This document shows, piece by piece, positions 6,579 through 13,662 of a DNA stretch of 36,093 nucleotides. The DNA lies in NCBI GenBank assembly GCA_964536785.1, contig CAZHYM010000003.1, positions 1 through 36,093 of the forward strand, given 5' to 3'. Every line of letters begins with the position of its first letter. Position 1 is the stretch's first letter. The notes beneath the pieces are model-generated. The model was not told where the DNA came from. It saw nothing but the letters and a program-made list of their open reading frames with translations, and ran no database searches. The DNA comes from CAZHYM01 sp964536785. Lineage in GTDB: Bacteria > Patescibacteriota > Saccharimonadia > Saccharimonadales > Saccharimonadaceae. The position numbers and the translations under genes are program-made.

Positions 6579-8382
6579 TAATTAGGCTTTCTTCAGTTGG
6601 ACTGGCGTGAATTTGAATATGAACATGGTTTTGTCCAGCAAAGAATAGCCCCTGGCCGATTGGGAAGTTTGCTAGACGCTTTTTTTCTTCATCGGTTAAT
6701 TTGAATACTTCGGCTAATGTGTCGACAGCACTTGAGGATTGTTTTAGTAGTAACTGCATTGATGAGTTTGCAACAATTGCTCGACCCATTTTGCTTCCCA
6801 TAAAGTCTTCAACGTCCTGAGTAACTGTAGTAAGTCCTAGTTTGTATTTACGGGCTCGTTTAGCCAATGAGAATAAGAAATTAGCCGAATCAGCGTATTT
6901 CATCAATTGCCAAGCTTCATCGACTATTAGCATACGACGTTTTTTGTCAGTTCTGGTTATGTTCCAAATGTGAGACAGAACAATATACATTGCTACTGGT
7001 CGAAGCTCATCCTCTAAATCGCGGATATTGAATACAACCATCGGGTTGTTGATCTCGATATTGCTTTGCTGTGAGAAGATACCGGCAAAAGTTCCAGATG
7101 TGTATTTGCGAAGTCTCTGAGCTAGTTGCGGGCCAGTCCCACCCATATGTAACAAAGTATCGTAAAGGTTAATAATTGTCGGAGGTATGGAATTATGAGT
7201 TAGAGGATCGCTTGTGATGCCTGCGCGTGCGTAGGTATCAATTAAAGCTTGATCCAAGTCAGCTTCTTCGGCTGGAGATAGTCCAGACTGATTAGATCCG
7301 TCTACGCTTACAGATGTGCTTGACAGCATCAACCTAAACAGACCATGCAGAGTAACTAGATTTGTCCTGAGAGCATTGTTTGCATCTTCAGCATCAACGG
7401 TTCTAGGTAGGTCAAATGGATTAATTCTGGTTGTAGAGCTTAGACTTAACCTCACATAACTACCCCCTACTGCTTCAGCTAGTTTTTGATATTCGTTTTC
7501 AGGATCGATGATTATAATTTCTGTCCCCATCATCATTGAACGTAAAGCTTCTAGCTTAACCGTAAAAGATTTACCGGCACCAGACTTTGCAAAGACCACC
7601 ATATTGGCATTTTCCAAGGAGAATCGATCAAAAATCACTAGACCGGAATTATGCATATTGATGCCATATAGGACGCCACTATCTTGAGATAAGTCTGCAC
7701 TGGTAAAAGGAAAACTAGTCGAGATAGCGCCCGTGTTCATGTTGTGACGGATTTGAAGTTGATCGCTAAACTGTGGAACAGTTGCTTGCATCCCCTGTTC
7801 TTGTTGACTGGAAGCAACTTTTGAGTAAACTAATTGCTGATTAAAAATTGTTTCGATGGCATTTTGAATATAATTAAGCTCTTCTAATGAATCTGCATAG
7901 AGAGTGACATATAGTCCAAAACGGAAGAATCTTTCTGAACCGAGTTGCAATTGATCGCGCAATTGTTCGGCGTCGATTATGGCAGCTTCGAGTGCGGGAT
8001 CTCGAGTTTTGCCTTTTTCGGAATTAATGTTCATAGAGGCTTCGAGTTGAGTCACTTTTCGAGTCAGGTTATTCAAGATTGTCTGAGTGTCTACCGGGTA
8101 AACAAACATACTAACATCGACTACTTCGTCAATGTTTATTATCGGGCTTAACCAGCCGGTGTATATCTGACGTGGATAGCCATAAATATAGAGAGTCCGG
8201 CCAAATTTTGTTCCAAGTCGAAAATAGCTAGAAGCAATTTCAATACTACTAGGGGCGATTAAATCTCGAAGTGTTGTTATACCTGCAAGATAAGCTTTTT
8301 CAATCTCGGCTCGCTCTTTAGCTTGTTGTTCAGCTGCGATTTTTGAAGCGTTAGGTTCTGATTTTTTGCCAAATAATGCCAT
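6571..8382 (-). CDS. virB4: VirB4/TrsE-type T4SS ATPase (main part)
   Basis: The 603-residue protein is the energy unit of a T4SS. It opens with a middle VirB4 domain (SSYFRLGTKFGRTLYIYGYP near residues 50-70). Walker A GAGKS is near residue 267, followed by IIIIDPENEY, and Walker B MLIVDEAWQLM is near 485, then TVTQDVEDF, a conserved motif of the family. Hydrolysis is expected at the cytoplasmic face of the membrane platform. Single-gene Gram-positive VirB4 proteins are about 800-900 residues; the missing first part matches the preceding 259-residue gene. Its ATG overlaps that gene's stop (TAATG), with a strong AGGAG SD 7 nt upstream. It is the last gene of the minus-strand secretion block. 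Confidence 0.95.
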   Translation of the reverse strand: MALFGKKSEPNASKIAAEQQAKERAEIEKAYLAGITTLRDLIAPSSIEIASSYFRLGTKFGRTLYIYGYPRQIYTGWLSPIINIDEVVDVSMFVYPVDTQTILNNLTRKVTQLEASMNINSEKGKTRDPALEAAIIDAEQLRDQLQLGSERFFRFGLYVTLYADSLEELNYIQNAIETIFNQQLVYSKVASSQQEQGMQATVPQFSDQLQIRHNMNTGAISTSFPFTSADLSQDSGVLYGINMHNSGLVIFDRFSLENANMVVFAKSGAGKSFTVKLEALRSMMMGTEIIIIDPENEYQKLAEAVGGSYVRLSLSSTTRINPFDLPRTVDAEDANNALRTNLVTLHGLFRLMLSSTSVSVDGSNQSGLSPAEEADLDQALIDTYARAGITSDPLTHNSIPPTIINLYDTLLHMGGTGPQLAQRLRKYTSGTFAGIFSQQSNIEINNPMVVFNIRDLEDELRPVAMYIVLSHIWNITRTDKKRRMLIVDEAWQLMKYADSANFLFSLAKRARKYKLGLTTVTQDVEDFMGSKMGRAIVANSSMQLLLKQSSSAVDTLAEVFKLTDEEKKRLANFPIGQGLFFAGQNHVHIQIHASPTEESLITT

Positions 8383-9161
8383 TATTGTTCTCCTTCAGTT
8401 GAACCAAGGCGTGGAGCTTCCCCTGTACCTTTTTTTGTATATAGATTAGCAATTGGAGCAAAATCATCAAGAGGCTCCTTGGTTGAGATGTCAGGATTAT
8501 GAAAGCCGTAGTAAAGCTGACCTAGCTGCTGAGTATTAAGTTGTCTAGATTGGATACCAACCTGCCCCAAACCACTTATTACAACATTTAGACGGTTCAT
8601 TAGTTCGTCTTTTGCCTTATCATAAGTTTTGCGGTTGACCTTTACGGTTTGAATATTGTTTGAGCCAAAGGTTCGCGATAATAGATTTTTAGTCTGTAAT
8701 TTAGCATTTTCAATGTCTCCATCTGGGAAGAAAGGCACTACGACATAAAAGCTCTTATCCATGATGTTCGCCTCTTGAGAAAGTATATCAATGTAATTAA
8801 TATAATCATCCATTAGGACATTTAAAAGCATGTTGTCTTGAGTCGATCTAATCGCTACTAGTTTTTCTAGATATGGGCCAATATCTACTTTTTTTGAACG
8901 AATTAATATTTGAACAGGAAAATAAAGTGAGTTTAAGAAGTTCTGATAACTGTATTCAATCGCTTCCCTCTCGGCGGTGCTCATGAGGTCGAAGTTGATT
9001 GATTTACAACCGACAACGGCTCTAAAACTACCGTCTTTCATGATTACCAGGCCATCGCGAAGTTCAGCTATCTGTAGAGAATTTTGAGTTGAATTAACGT
9101 CAAATTTAACAGAAGGCTCTGATGATGTTATTTTGTTAGGATCAATTATTGGATTGCTCAT
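8382..9161 (-). CDS. TraC/VirB4 N-terminal-domain protein
   Basis: The 259-residue soluble protein resembles the first domain of long VirB4/TrsE/TraC ATPases: AELRDGLVIMKDGSFRAVV, then INFDLMSTAEREAIEYSYQ and FLNSLYFPVQILIRSKKVDI. It has no Walker motifs. Together with the next gene (259 + 603 residues) it adds up to a normal long VirB4, so it is best read as the split-off N-terminal part, acting with it at the membrane. It starts 4 nt after the PrgI-like gene (GAGG in the end of that gene serves as SD) and overlaps the VirB4 gene by 1 nt, so it is translationally coupled on both sides. The split is inferred from domain layout; homologs exist as separate genes annotated TraC-like. Confidence 0.85.
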   Translation of the reverse strand: MSNPIIDPNKITSSEPSVKFDVNSTQNSLQIAELRDGLVIMKDGSFRAVVGCKSINFDLMSTAEREAIEYSYQNFLNSLYFPVQILIRSKKVDIGPYLEKLVAIRSTQDNMLLNVLMDDYINYIDILSQEANIMDKSFYVVVPFFPDGDIENAKLQTKNLLSRTFGSNNIQTVKVNRKTYDKAKDELMNRLNVVISGLGQVGIQSRQLNTQQLGQLYYGFHNPDISTKEPLDDFAPIANLYTKKGTGEAPRLGSTEGEQ

Positions 9162-9165
9162 AGTA

Positions 9166-10311
9166 TTACCTCAGCGAAATTACGACTTCATCTTCCCCAC
9201 CTAAGATTTCTTTATTGCTATTCAAGCGCCTAGCCTGAGCTGCGATAGTTTCTATGGAAAGATCATCATGATTTGTAGCTAGACTAATTATATCAGGACT
9301 TGGCTGATTCGTGATAGTGTTCATAGCCTCAGGATTAACTGGAGCCGGGCTAGGAAGTGGATTCATGTTAGGACTTGGGACGCTGTTATAAGTTGCTTGA
9401 ACTGGTTGTGGCTGTGGCACAGGCTGAAGCTGAGGTTCTGGAACAGGCGCTAATACTGGTTGAGTTGGCTCAGCTTGGACTTGTGGTTGAGGTTGTATTT
9501 GAGCTGGTTGAGGCGTTTGGTGAGTAATTGGTTTGGGACGAACGCTGTCAGACCTAGTTATTATCCTTGGTGCTTCAACAGGAACATCTGGAACTTGATA
9601 AACATCAAAAGCTGATGATTTAGGTTTCTCAAATTGAGTTGGATGCACAGTTGTTTGGACAGGTATATTTGGTGTGCTAAGAGATTCTTTGATCTCGGCT
9701 TCGCTGATTACTGGCGTTTTATTTAATGTTTCTTCTTTCATTCGGGTAATGATCTTATTCTTTCTTTCCTGGTCGCTTCTTTGGATCATGTCATTAAATG
9801 CTCGATTAATTGGTGCAGAAGAATCATGGATGTCGGCTATGGAGTTGGCCTCGTTTAGGACGTCTCTATTGATTGATGAGTTGGCGTCTTTTACTGCCCA
9901 ACCTTTGCTGTCGACGACATCAGCCAGGAACGCTAATCGCTCTTGAGCTTGCTCGAAAGTCAAATCTCTAGTTGGTACATTTAGAGATTGCATATTGTCG
10001 TAGGTGATCTCTACTAACCTATCTATGCCGTCAGCAACCCAAATTTTTCGTTTTGGCTTTAAATAAAATGATATTAGCGCTGCTAAATAAACTTCCATTG
10101 GTTGGTCTTTTTTAAGAGGTAAAGCCAAGACGATAAAAAATATGGCGACAGGTAGAGGTATTAAAAACAATGGGAAAACAATTGTCCCTAATATATAAGA
10201 TAAAGCGCCAGAGATTGCTGCCACGATTAAGAAGATAAATTGCTTTAGGCTAAAGGGCCCAATTAATTTATCATCAGCCTCGACATCCTGAGGGACTTTA
10301 TATACTGCCAT
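9166..10311 (-). CDS. PrgI/VirB3-like membrane protein with long Pro/Gln-rich tail
   Basis: Residues 1-100 match the PrgI family (VirB3-like component of Gram-positive T4SSs): YKVPQDVEADDKLIGPFSLK, two membrane helices near 25-45 and 48-66, and the MEVYLAALISFYLKPKRKIW motif. PrgI proteins are usually ~100-130 residues; this one is 381. The extension has a helical segment (115-235) and a Pro/Gln/Val low-complexity stretch (about 260-330) rich in PQP and PVP units, then a short conserved-looking end. The tail may be a flexible cytoplasmic arm that docks the ATPase; that is inference. The neighbour order PrgI - TraC N-domain - VirB4 is that of Gram-positive conjugation modules. A TATAAT ends 6 nt before the ATG. 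Confidence 0.88.
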   Translation of the reverse strand: MAVYKVPQDVEADDKLIGPFSLKQFIFLIVAAISGALSYILGTIVFPLFLIPLPVAIFFIVLALPLKKDQPMEVYLAALISFYLKPKRKIWVADGIDRLVEITYDNMQSLNVPTRDLTFEQAQERLAFLADVVDSKGWAVKDANSSINRDVLNEANSIADIHDSSAPINRAFNDMIQRSDQERKNKIITRMKEETLNKTPVISEAEIKESLSTPNIPVQTTVHPTQFEKPKSSAFDVYQVPDVPVEAPRIITRSDSVRPKPITHQTPQPAQIQPQPQVQAEPTQPVLAPVPEPQLQPVPQPQPVQATYNSVPSPNMNPLPSPAPVNPEAMNTITNQPSPDIISLATNHDDLSIETIAAQARRLNSNKEILGGEDEVVISLR

Positions 10312-10317
10312 AAGCTT

Positions 10318-10323
10318 ATTATA
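10318..10323 (-). promoter_or_regulatory. -10 box of a likely leaderless promoter for the PrgI-VirB4 operon
   Basis: A perfect TATAAT on the minus strand is separated from the ATG at 10311 by only 6 nt (AAGCTT), so a start 7 nt downstream of the -10 would fall on the A of ATG. No SD is possible in that space. No good -35 hexamer is seen at 16-18 nt; the best candidates match only about half of TTGACA. Confidence 0.5.
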
Positions 10324-10337
10324 CTAGATTTACATAA

Positions 10338-10366
10338 ACATCACTATTATGAATAAGGCGTGATGT
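10338..10366 (-). terminator. Possible weak terminator at the end of the 159-residue gene
   Basis: Inverted arms ACATCAC (10338-10344) and GTGATGT (10360-10366) with a 15-nt loop span the stop codon of the 10347-10826 gene. On the minus strand the stem is followed by a short T-rich stretch and then the PrgI promoter. The stem is short and the U-run poor, so this is tentative. Confidence 0.3.
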
Positions 10367-10826
10367 AAATTTGTTTTTCGCCTTCGTAGATGCGGATAAA
10401 CGGAATTTTTCCATCGGCGATGATGTTCATTCGGTAGGTTTTTTCGCTTACTTTTATGTCTACGTTAATTATTCTTTGGGTCATTTTGTATTCAGGGTAA
10501 GAAGTTTCTTTTATCGTCAAACTTTCAGTTATGAACTCTATGATTAAACTCTCTGGAAAAACTTGAAACAGAACTGATTTAACTGAAAGCTCTTCGTTGT
10601 TAGATAATTTTAGAGCCTCGATATTAGTGAATTTAATGTCAGCTTCGCTAGTTGGAGCAAGCATTTTCTTCTTGACTTCTTCGACGTCTTTTCCAGCTTT
10701 TTGGTAGTCTTTTTCGGTTGGAGGCAAAGTGGGTTTTGCCAATAGAGTTTGTATAATAAAAGCAACTACGATTATGCTGAATATTATTAGGCCAATAATT
10801 ATAGGAGTTCTGTATTTTTTAAACAT
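10347..10826 (-). CDS. Single-pass membrane protein of the T4SS cluster, unknown function
   Basis: The 159-residue protein has a short basic N terminus (MFKKYR), one membrane helix at about residues 8-28, a Lys/Glu-rich linker (38-58) and a β-rich extracytoplasmic domain of ~100 residues ending IRIYEGEKQIYITPYS. I do not recognise a family. The layout (short cytoplasmic end, one helix, small folded external domain) is that of VirB8-like assembly proteins, but no diagnostic motif supports it. It overlaps the preceding gene by 8 nt, and three such single-pass proteins sit in a row, so they may form a periplasmic subcomplex. Confidence 0.8.
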   Translation of the reverse strand: MFKKYRTPIIIGLIIFSIIVVAFIIQTLLAKPTLPPTEKDYQKAGKDVEEVKKKMLAPTSEADIKFTNIEALKLSNNEELSVKSVLFQVFPESLIIEFITESLTIKETSYPEYKMTQRIINVDIKVSEKTYRMNIIADGKIPFIRIYEGEKQIYITPYS

Positions 10827-11445
10827 TACTTTCGTCCTTTAGTTTATTTGCTTCTCTAATGATATTTTCTGGAATTTGCGGATATTTATCTATGTTAAGT
10901 ATCAGCTCTGGATCATGAAGTGGTTTCCATCCCTCATTGCTCATTTTGAGAACCACTCGATAGATATCTGTAAAGAGAGTAAATGGTCCAGCTTCTTGTT
11001 TTATTAGTAGGATGTAATATTCACCTTTATTTATAAATTTACCGTTTGAAAAAGTAAAATTATCCATAACTTGACCGTATTTGTCCATGATGGCCGATTC
11101 TATTTTTGGCCTCTCAGTTTTTTCAATAGCTTGATAGTATTTTTCGCTATAATCAGGGTCGACAGTAAGAGCCATGCCTTTATCAAGTTTTAATTCCATT
11201 GGTCGATAATCATCACTCTTTGGGGTAATCGTGTACTCACCTTTTTTTAGGTAAAATGATCTATTTTTGTCAAATTCAGCAATTTTATTATCATCTTTAT
11301 CGCTTAATTCATAAGTGATATTTGACGTTTTAACATCAACTGACAATCTAGCACGACTTGTAATTGAACTTATAGCTAACCAGCCGGCCGATACTAGTAA
11401 AATAATGCCTACAAATATGACAGTTCCACGGCTAAATTTATTCAT
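10819..11445 (-). CDS. Membrane-anchored PEGA-like protein, unknown function
   Basis: The 208-residue protein has a membrane helix at about 9-28, then a β-rich repeat of PEGA type (residues ~38-85): FYLKKGEYTITPKSDDYRPM resembles the 'G-x-y-x-v-x-v-x-k-x-G-Y' turn of such domains. The C-terminal ~110 residues (ESAIMDKYGQVMDNFTFSNG, then WKPLHDPELILNIDKYP) form a separate αβ domain I cannot name; an NTF2-like fold as in VirB8/TcpC is a guess. Its ATG overlaps the upstream stop by 1 nt (TAATG). The next gene overlaps by 8 nt, so the three genes are tightly coupled. Confidence 0.8.
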   Translation of the reverse strand: MNKFSRGTVIFVGIILLVSAGWLAISSITSRARLSVDVKTSNITYELSDKDDNKIAEFDKNRSFYLKKGEYTITPKSDDYRPMELKLDKGMALTVDPDYSEKYYQAIEKTERPKIESAIMDKYGQVMDNFTFSNGKFINKGEYYILLIKQEAGPFTLFTDIYRVVLKMSNEGWKPLHDPELILNIDKYPQIPENIIREANKLKDESNV

Positions 11446-12092
11446 TAGTTAGCTCCTCCCGTGAAGGGGTTTACATAAGTTGCCTTGGGATCAATGAACT
11501 CGATTTTGTAATCACTAGGGTCAAAGCCTTTGAAATATATTTCGTCGATTGCGTTTCGCCTGTTCTCTTGATTGGCACGGATAGTTAATATGATGTCATC
11601 ATTTTTGTCGTCGATCTTAAAGCCTATGGTATAAAATGGAGAATTATTTATAGGTAAGGTAGTTATAATAGGATGTTTTGCAGCAAACTCCGCACCTGTT
11701 TTTTCTGAGTCCTCGCCGGACAAAGCTTCGTTTGCTAGATAAAGTGAGTTATTCTCTTGCTGCCATTTAATAGCATCTTCCGTAACACCAGTCATATTAA
11801 CAAAAAGATTTTCATCTTTATAAAAATTCTTTTTTAGAACAAAATTTGAAAATCCAAAACGACTAACCTCGATAGTATGCTCTCCTTTAGCCAATTTTGT
11901 TGATGCTTCTGATAGGTTTCCGTCGATTTTAATTGTAGCGTCGTCTGGAACAACAGAAAATACTAAACGAATTTCATTGTTATTTAAGTTATCGTTATCA
12001 TTATCATTCAATATCCTAACGATAATTCCTGCAATACTAATTATTATTACCCCGATCGTTAGTGAAATTATTATTTTCGTTTTTTTGTTCAT
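11445..12092 (-). CDS. Membrane-anchored PEGA-domain protein
   Basis: The 215-residue protein has an N-terminal helix at residues 6-27, a short Asn/Asp-rich linker, and a clear PEGA-type domain (about 40-88): VVPDDATIKIDGN then KGEHTIEVSRFGFSNF. PEGA domains are small β-sandwich modules of surface and envelope proteins. The C-terminal ~115 residues (IITTLPINNSPFYTIGFKID; GFDPSDYKIEFIDP) resemble in layout those of the following gene, so the two are probably distant paralogs. It starts 9 nt after the lysozyme/peptidase gene. Role in the secretion machine is inferred from position only. Confidence 0.82.
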   Translation of the reverse strand: MNKKTKIIISLTIGVIIISIAGIIVRILNDNDNDNLNNNEIRLVFSVVPDDATIKIDGNLSEASTKLAKGEHTIEVSRFGFSNFVLKKNFYKDENLFVNMTGVTEDAIKWQQENNSLYLANEALSGEDSEKTGAEFAAKHPIITTLPINNSPFYTIGFKIDDKNDDIILTIRANQENRRNAIDEIYFKGFDPSDYKIEFIDPKATYVNPFTGGAN

Positions 12093-12101
12093 AAGCCTTC
12101 C

Positions 12102-13652
12102 CTATTTTTTACGATACCAATAGTAATTGGAAATATTGCCATATTCATAGCCACTGACTGCCGCCATTGGAAATCGGCCTCTAGTCACATCACCAGATTC
12201 AGTGTACGATGCTGAAGCGGCTGGAGATTCAAAACCATTTATGGAACCTATCCAGACAAACGTATGGCCAGAGTCAAACTTGATGGCTACGTCACCCGGG
12301 ATCAGCCCACCGGCATCTGCCTGACCTAAATCATAAATTAAGTTCCATCCACTAGTTGATGTTTTCAGCCAATTGTGGGTCACCTGCACTCCTCCTAATC
12401 CGGGATTATAGGAAGGGTCAAAACCACTATCTCGAATAAGTGTTGTGACAAAACCATTACAATCTTGGCCTGGGTTATCTCCACCACCAGAGTAGCCTCC
12501 TATTGAAGGATTCTGTTTGATTGCTTGAGCGTACAAATCCGTAGGCACTGAAGCATTACATCTCAAGCTACCTTCAGTCCTTGATGTTCCTTCTTTACAG
12601 AAGAGTGGCCATGCATATTCAATGACTTTTTGTTGAAAAGCGCTGGCACTTCCTGGTGTAGTTGGCGGGCAGTTTGTCCCTTGCCAGCTACCAGTAGTGG
12701 TAGTGAAATTGAGATTGTCGATATCAGCTAATTTAGAGCCATCGCCATCTTTGATTTTTCCGAGATAATTTTGGTAAATTTCACGAGATGCAATTACTCT
12801 TCTTGTATACACATAACTGAGCGATCCAGATCGAACATCATTAATCTCTGCCTCGGTGATTATCCCTCTGCTATAATAATCATCTATTCTACTCGATTCT
12901 AGAGTCTCAAATTTCTTAGGATCGGCAGAAATTTCATAATTATCATGAAAAATCCTAGCGTACTTTTCGACTATTTCCATCATGGCAACCGGCCCAGCTC
13001 CTGCTTCTTGGCTTCGGACTTCTTGCATCGGTTTCAAAGTGTTATTCAGCTTCGCGGGTAAAGAATTAATAGTTTTAGAAGTTAATTCCTTCCAAATAAA
13101 ATCAAGTTGCATATCCATGTCGATATAGGCCCTATTAGTTTCATTTGCGTATTCCACAAGATTTGGCTGACGCTCATCGTCAGTCCACTGGATAAGCCCA
13201 AAGCCTATGCCAATTACCGGAACATAATCTTCTCGAGCGTAGGGTCCATAGGTGTTGTCACTTTTCACTTCAATTCTAGTTGGGTTCCAATAAGATTCCT
13301 GTTTGATGTTTCCGGCAATAGCGCTGGCCTGAGCCAAACTTAAACCTTTATCGACGAAGTAATTTAGAATTCGCTCTAAATTAGCGGCAGACTCAGCTTC
13401 GTTGGTATATCTAGATATAGGAGCAGTTCTTCCCGCCGCTCTACTCCCGCCACAGACTCTAGCTCCATCAGGATTATAAAATAAAATGTTATTGTCGATT
13501 AGTTTTTGCTCTGTTTTTTGTTTCTCGGTTAGTTCAGTTTCGGCAGTTTGGGCGATGGCTTTAAATGAAGAAAAAAATGTCAGTCCAAAAACTCCTATGA
13601 TTACAGCTATGATTAAATTTAGTGATTTTGTATAAATATTTTTCTTCATCAT
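12102..13652 (-). CDS. VirB1/PrgK-like cell-wall hydrolase: phage-tail-type lysozyme + CHAP/NlpC-P60 peptidase
   Basis: The 516-residue exported protein has a signal/anchor (residues 8-35, ending AIAQ). Residues ~92-250 match the phage-tail-lysozyme family: LNYFVDKGLSLAQASAIAGN with the likely catalytic Glu119 in NIKQESYWNPT and the IGFGLIQWTDDER motif. Residues ~390-516 look like a papain-like amidase/endopeptidase with Cys398 (DCNGFVTTLIRDSGF) and His463 (SGHTFVWIGSINGFESP). Two-domain lysozyme + Cys-peptidase proteins open the wall for Gram-positive T4SSs (PrgK, TcpG type). It follows the M23 gene by 10 nt. Whether the C-terminal domain is CHAP or NlpC/P60 cannot be settled by eye. Confidence 0.9.
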   Translation of the reverse strand: MMKKNIYTKSLNLIIAVIIGVFGLTFFSSFKAIAQTAETELTEKQKTEQKLIDNNILFYNPDGARVCGGSRAAGRTAPISRYTNEAESAANLERILNYFVDKGLSLAQASAIAGNIKQESYWNPTRIEVKSDNTYGPYAREDYVPVIGIGFGLIQWTDDERQPNLVEYANETNRAYIDMDMQLDFIWKELTSKTINSLPAKLNNTLKPMQEVRSQEAGAGPVAMMEIVEKYARIFHDNYEISADPKKFETLESSRIDDYYSRGIITEAEINDVRSGSLSYVYTRRVIASREIYQNYLGKIKDGDGSKLADIDNLNFTTTTGSWQGTNCPPTTPGSASAFQQKVIEYAWPLFCKEGTSRTEGSLRCNASVPTDLYAQAIKQNPSIGGYSGGGDNPGQDCNGFVTTLIRDSGFDPSYNPGLGGVQVTHNWLKTSTSGWNLIYDLGQADAGGLIPGDVAIKFDSGHTFVWIGSINGFESPAASASYTESGDVTRGRFPMAAVSGYEYGNISNYYWYRKK

Positions 13653-13662
13653 TGTTGGCCTG

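Noticed and set aside
9370..9540. Repetitive Pro/Gln codons in the PrgI-like gene as a possible DNA repeat or CRISPR
   Set aside because: The units are short, irregular and in frame; this is protein low complexity, with no spacers or constant repeat.
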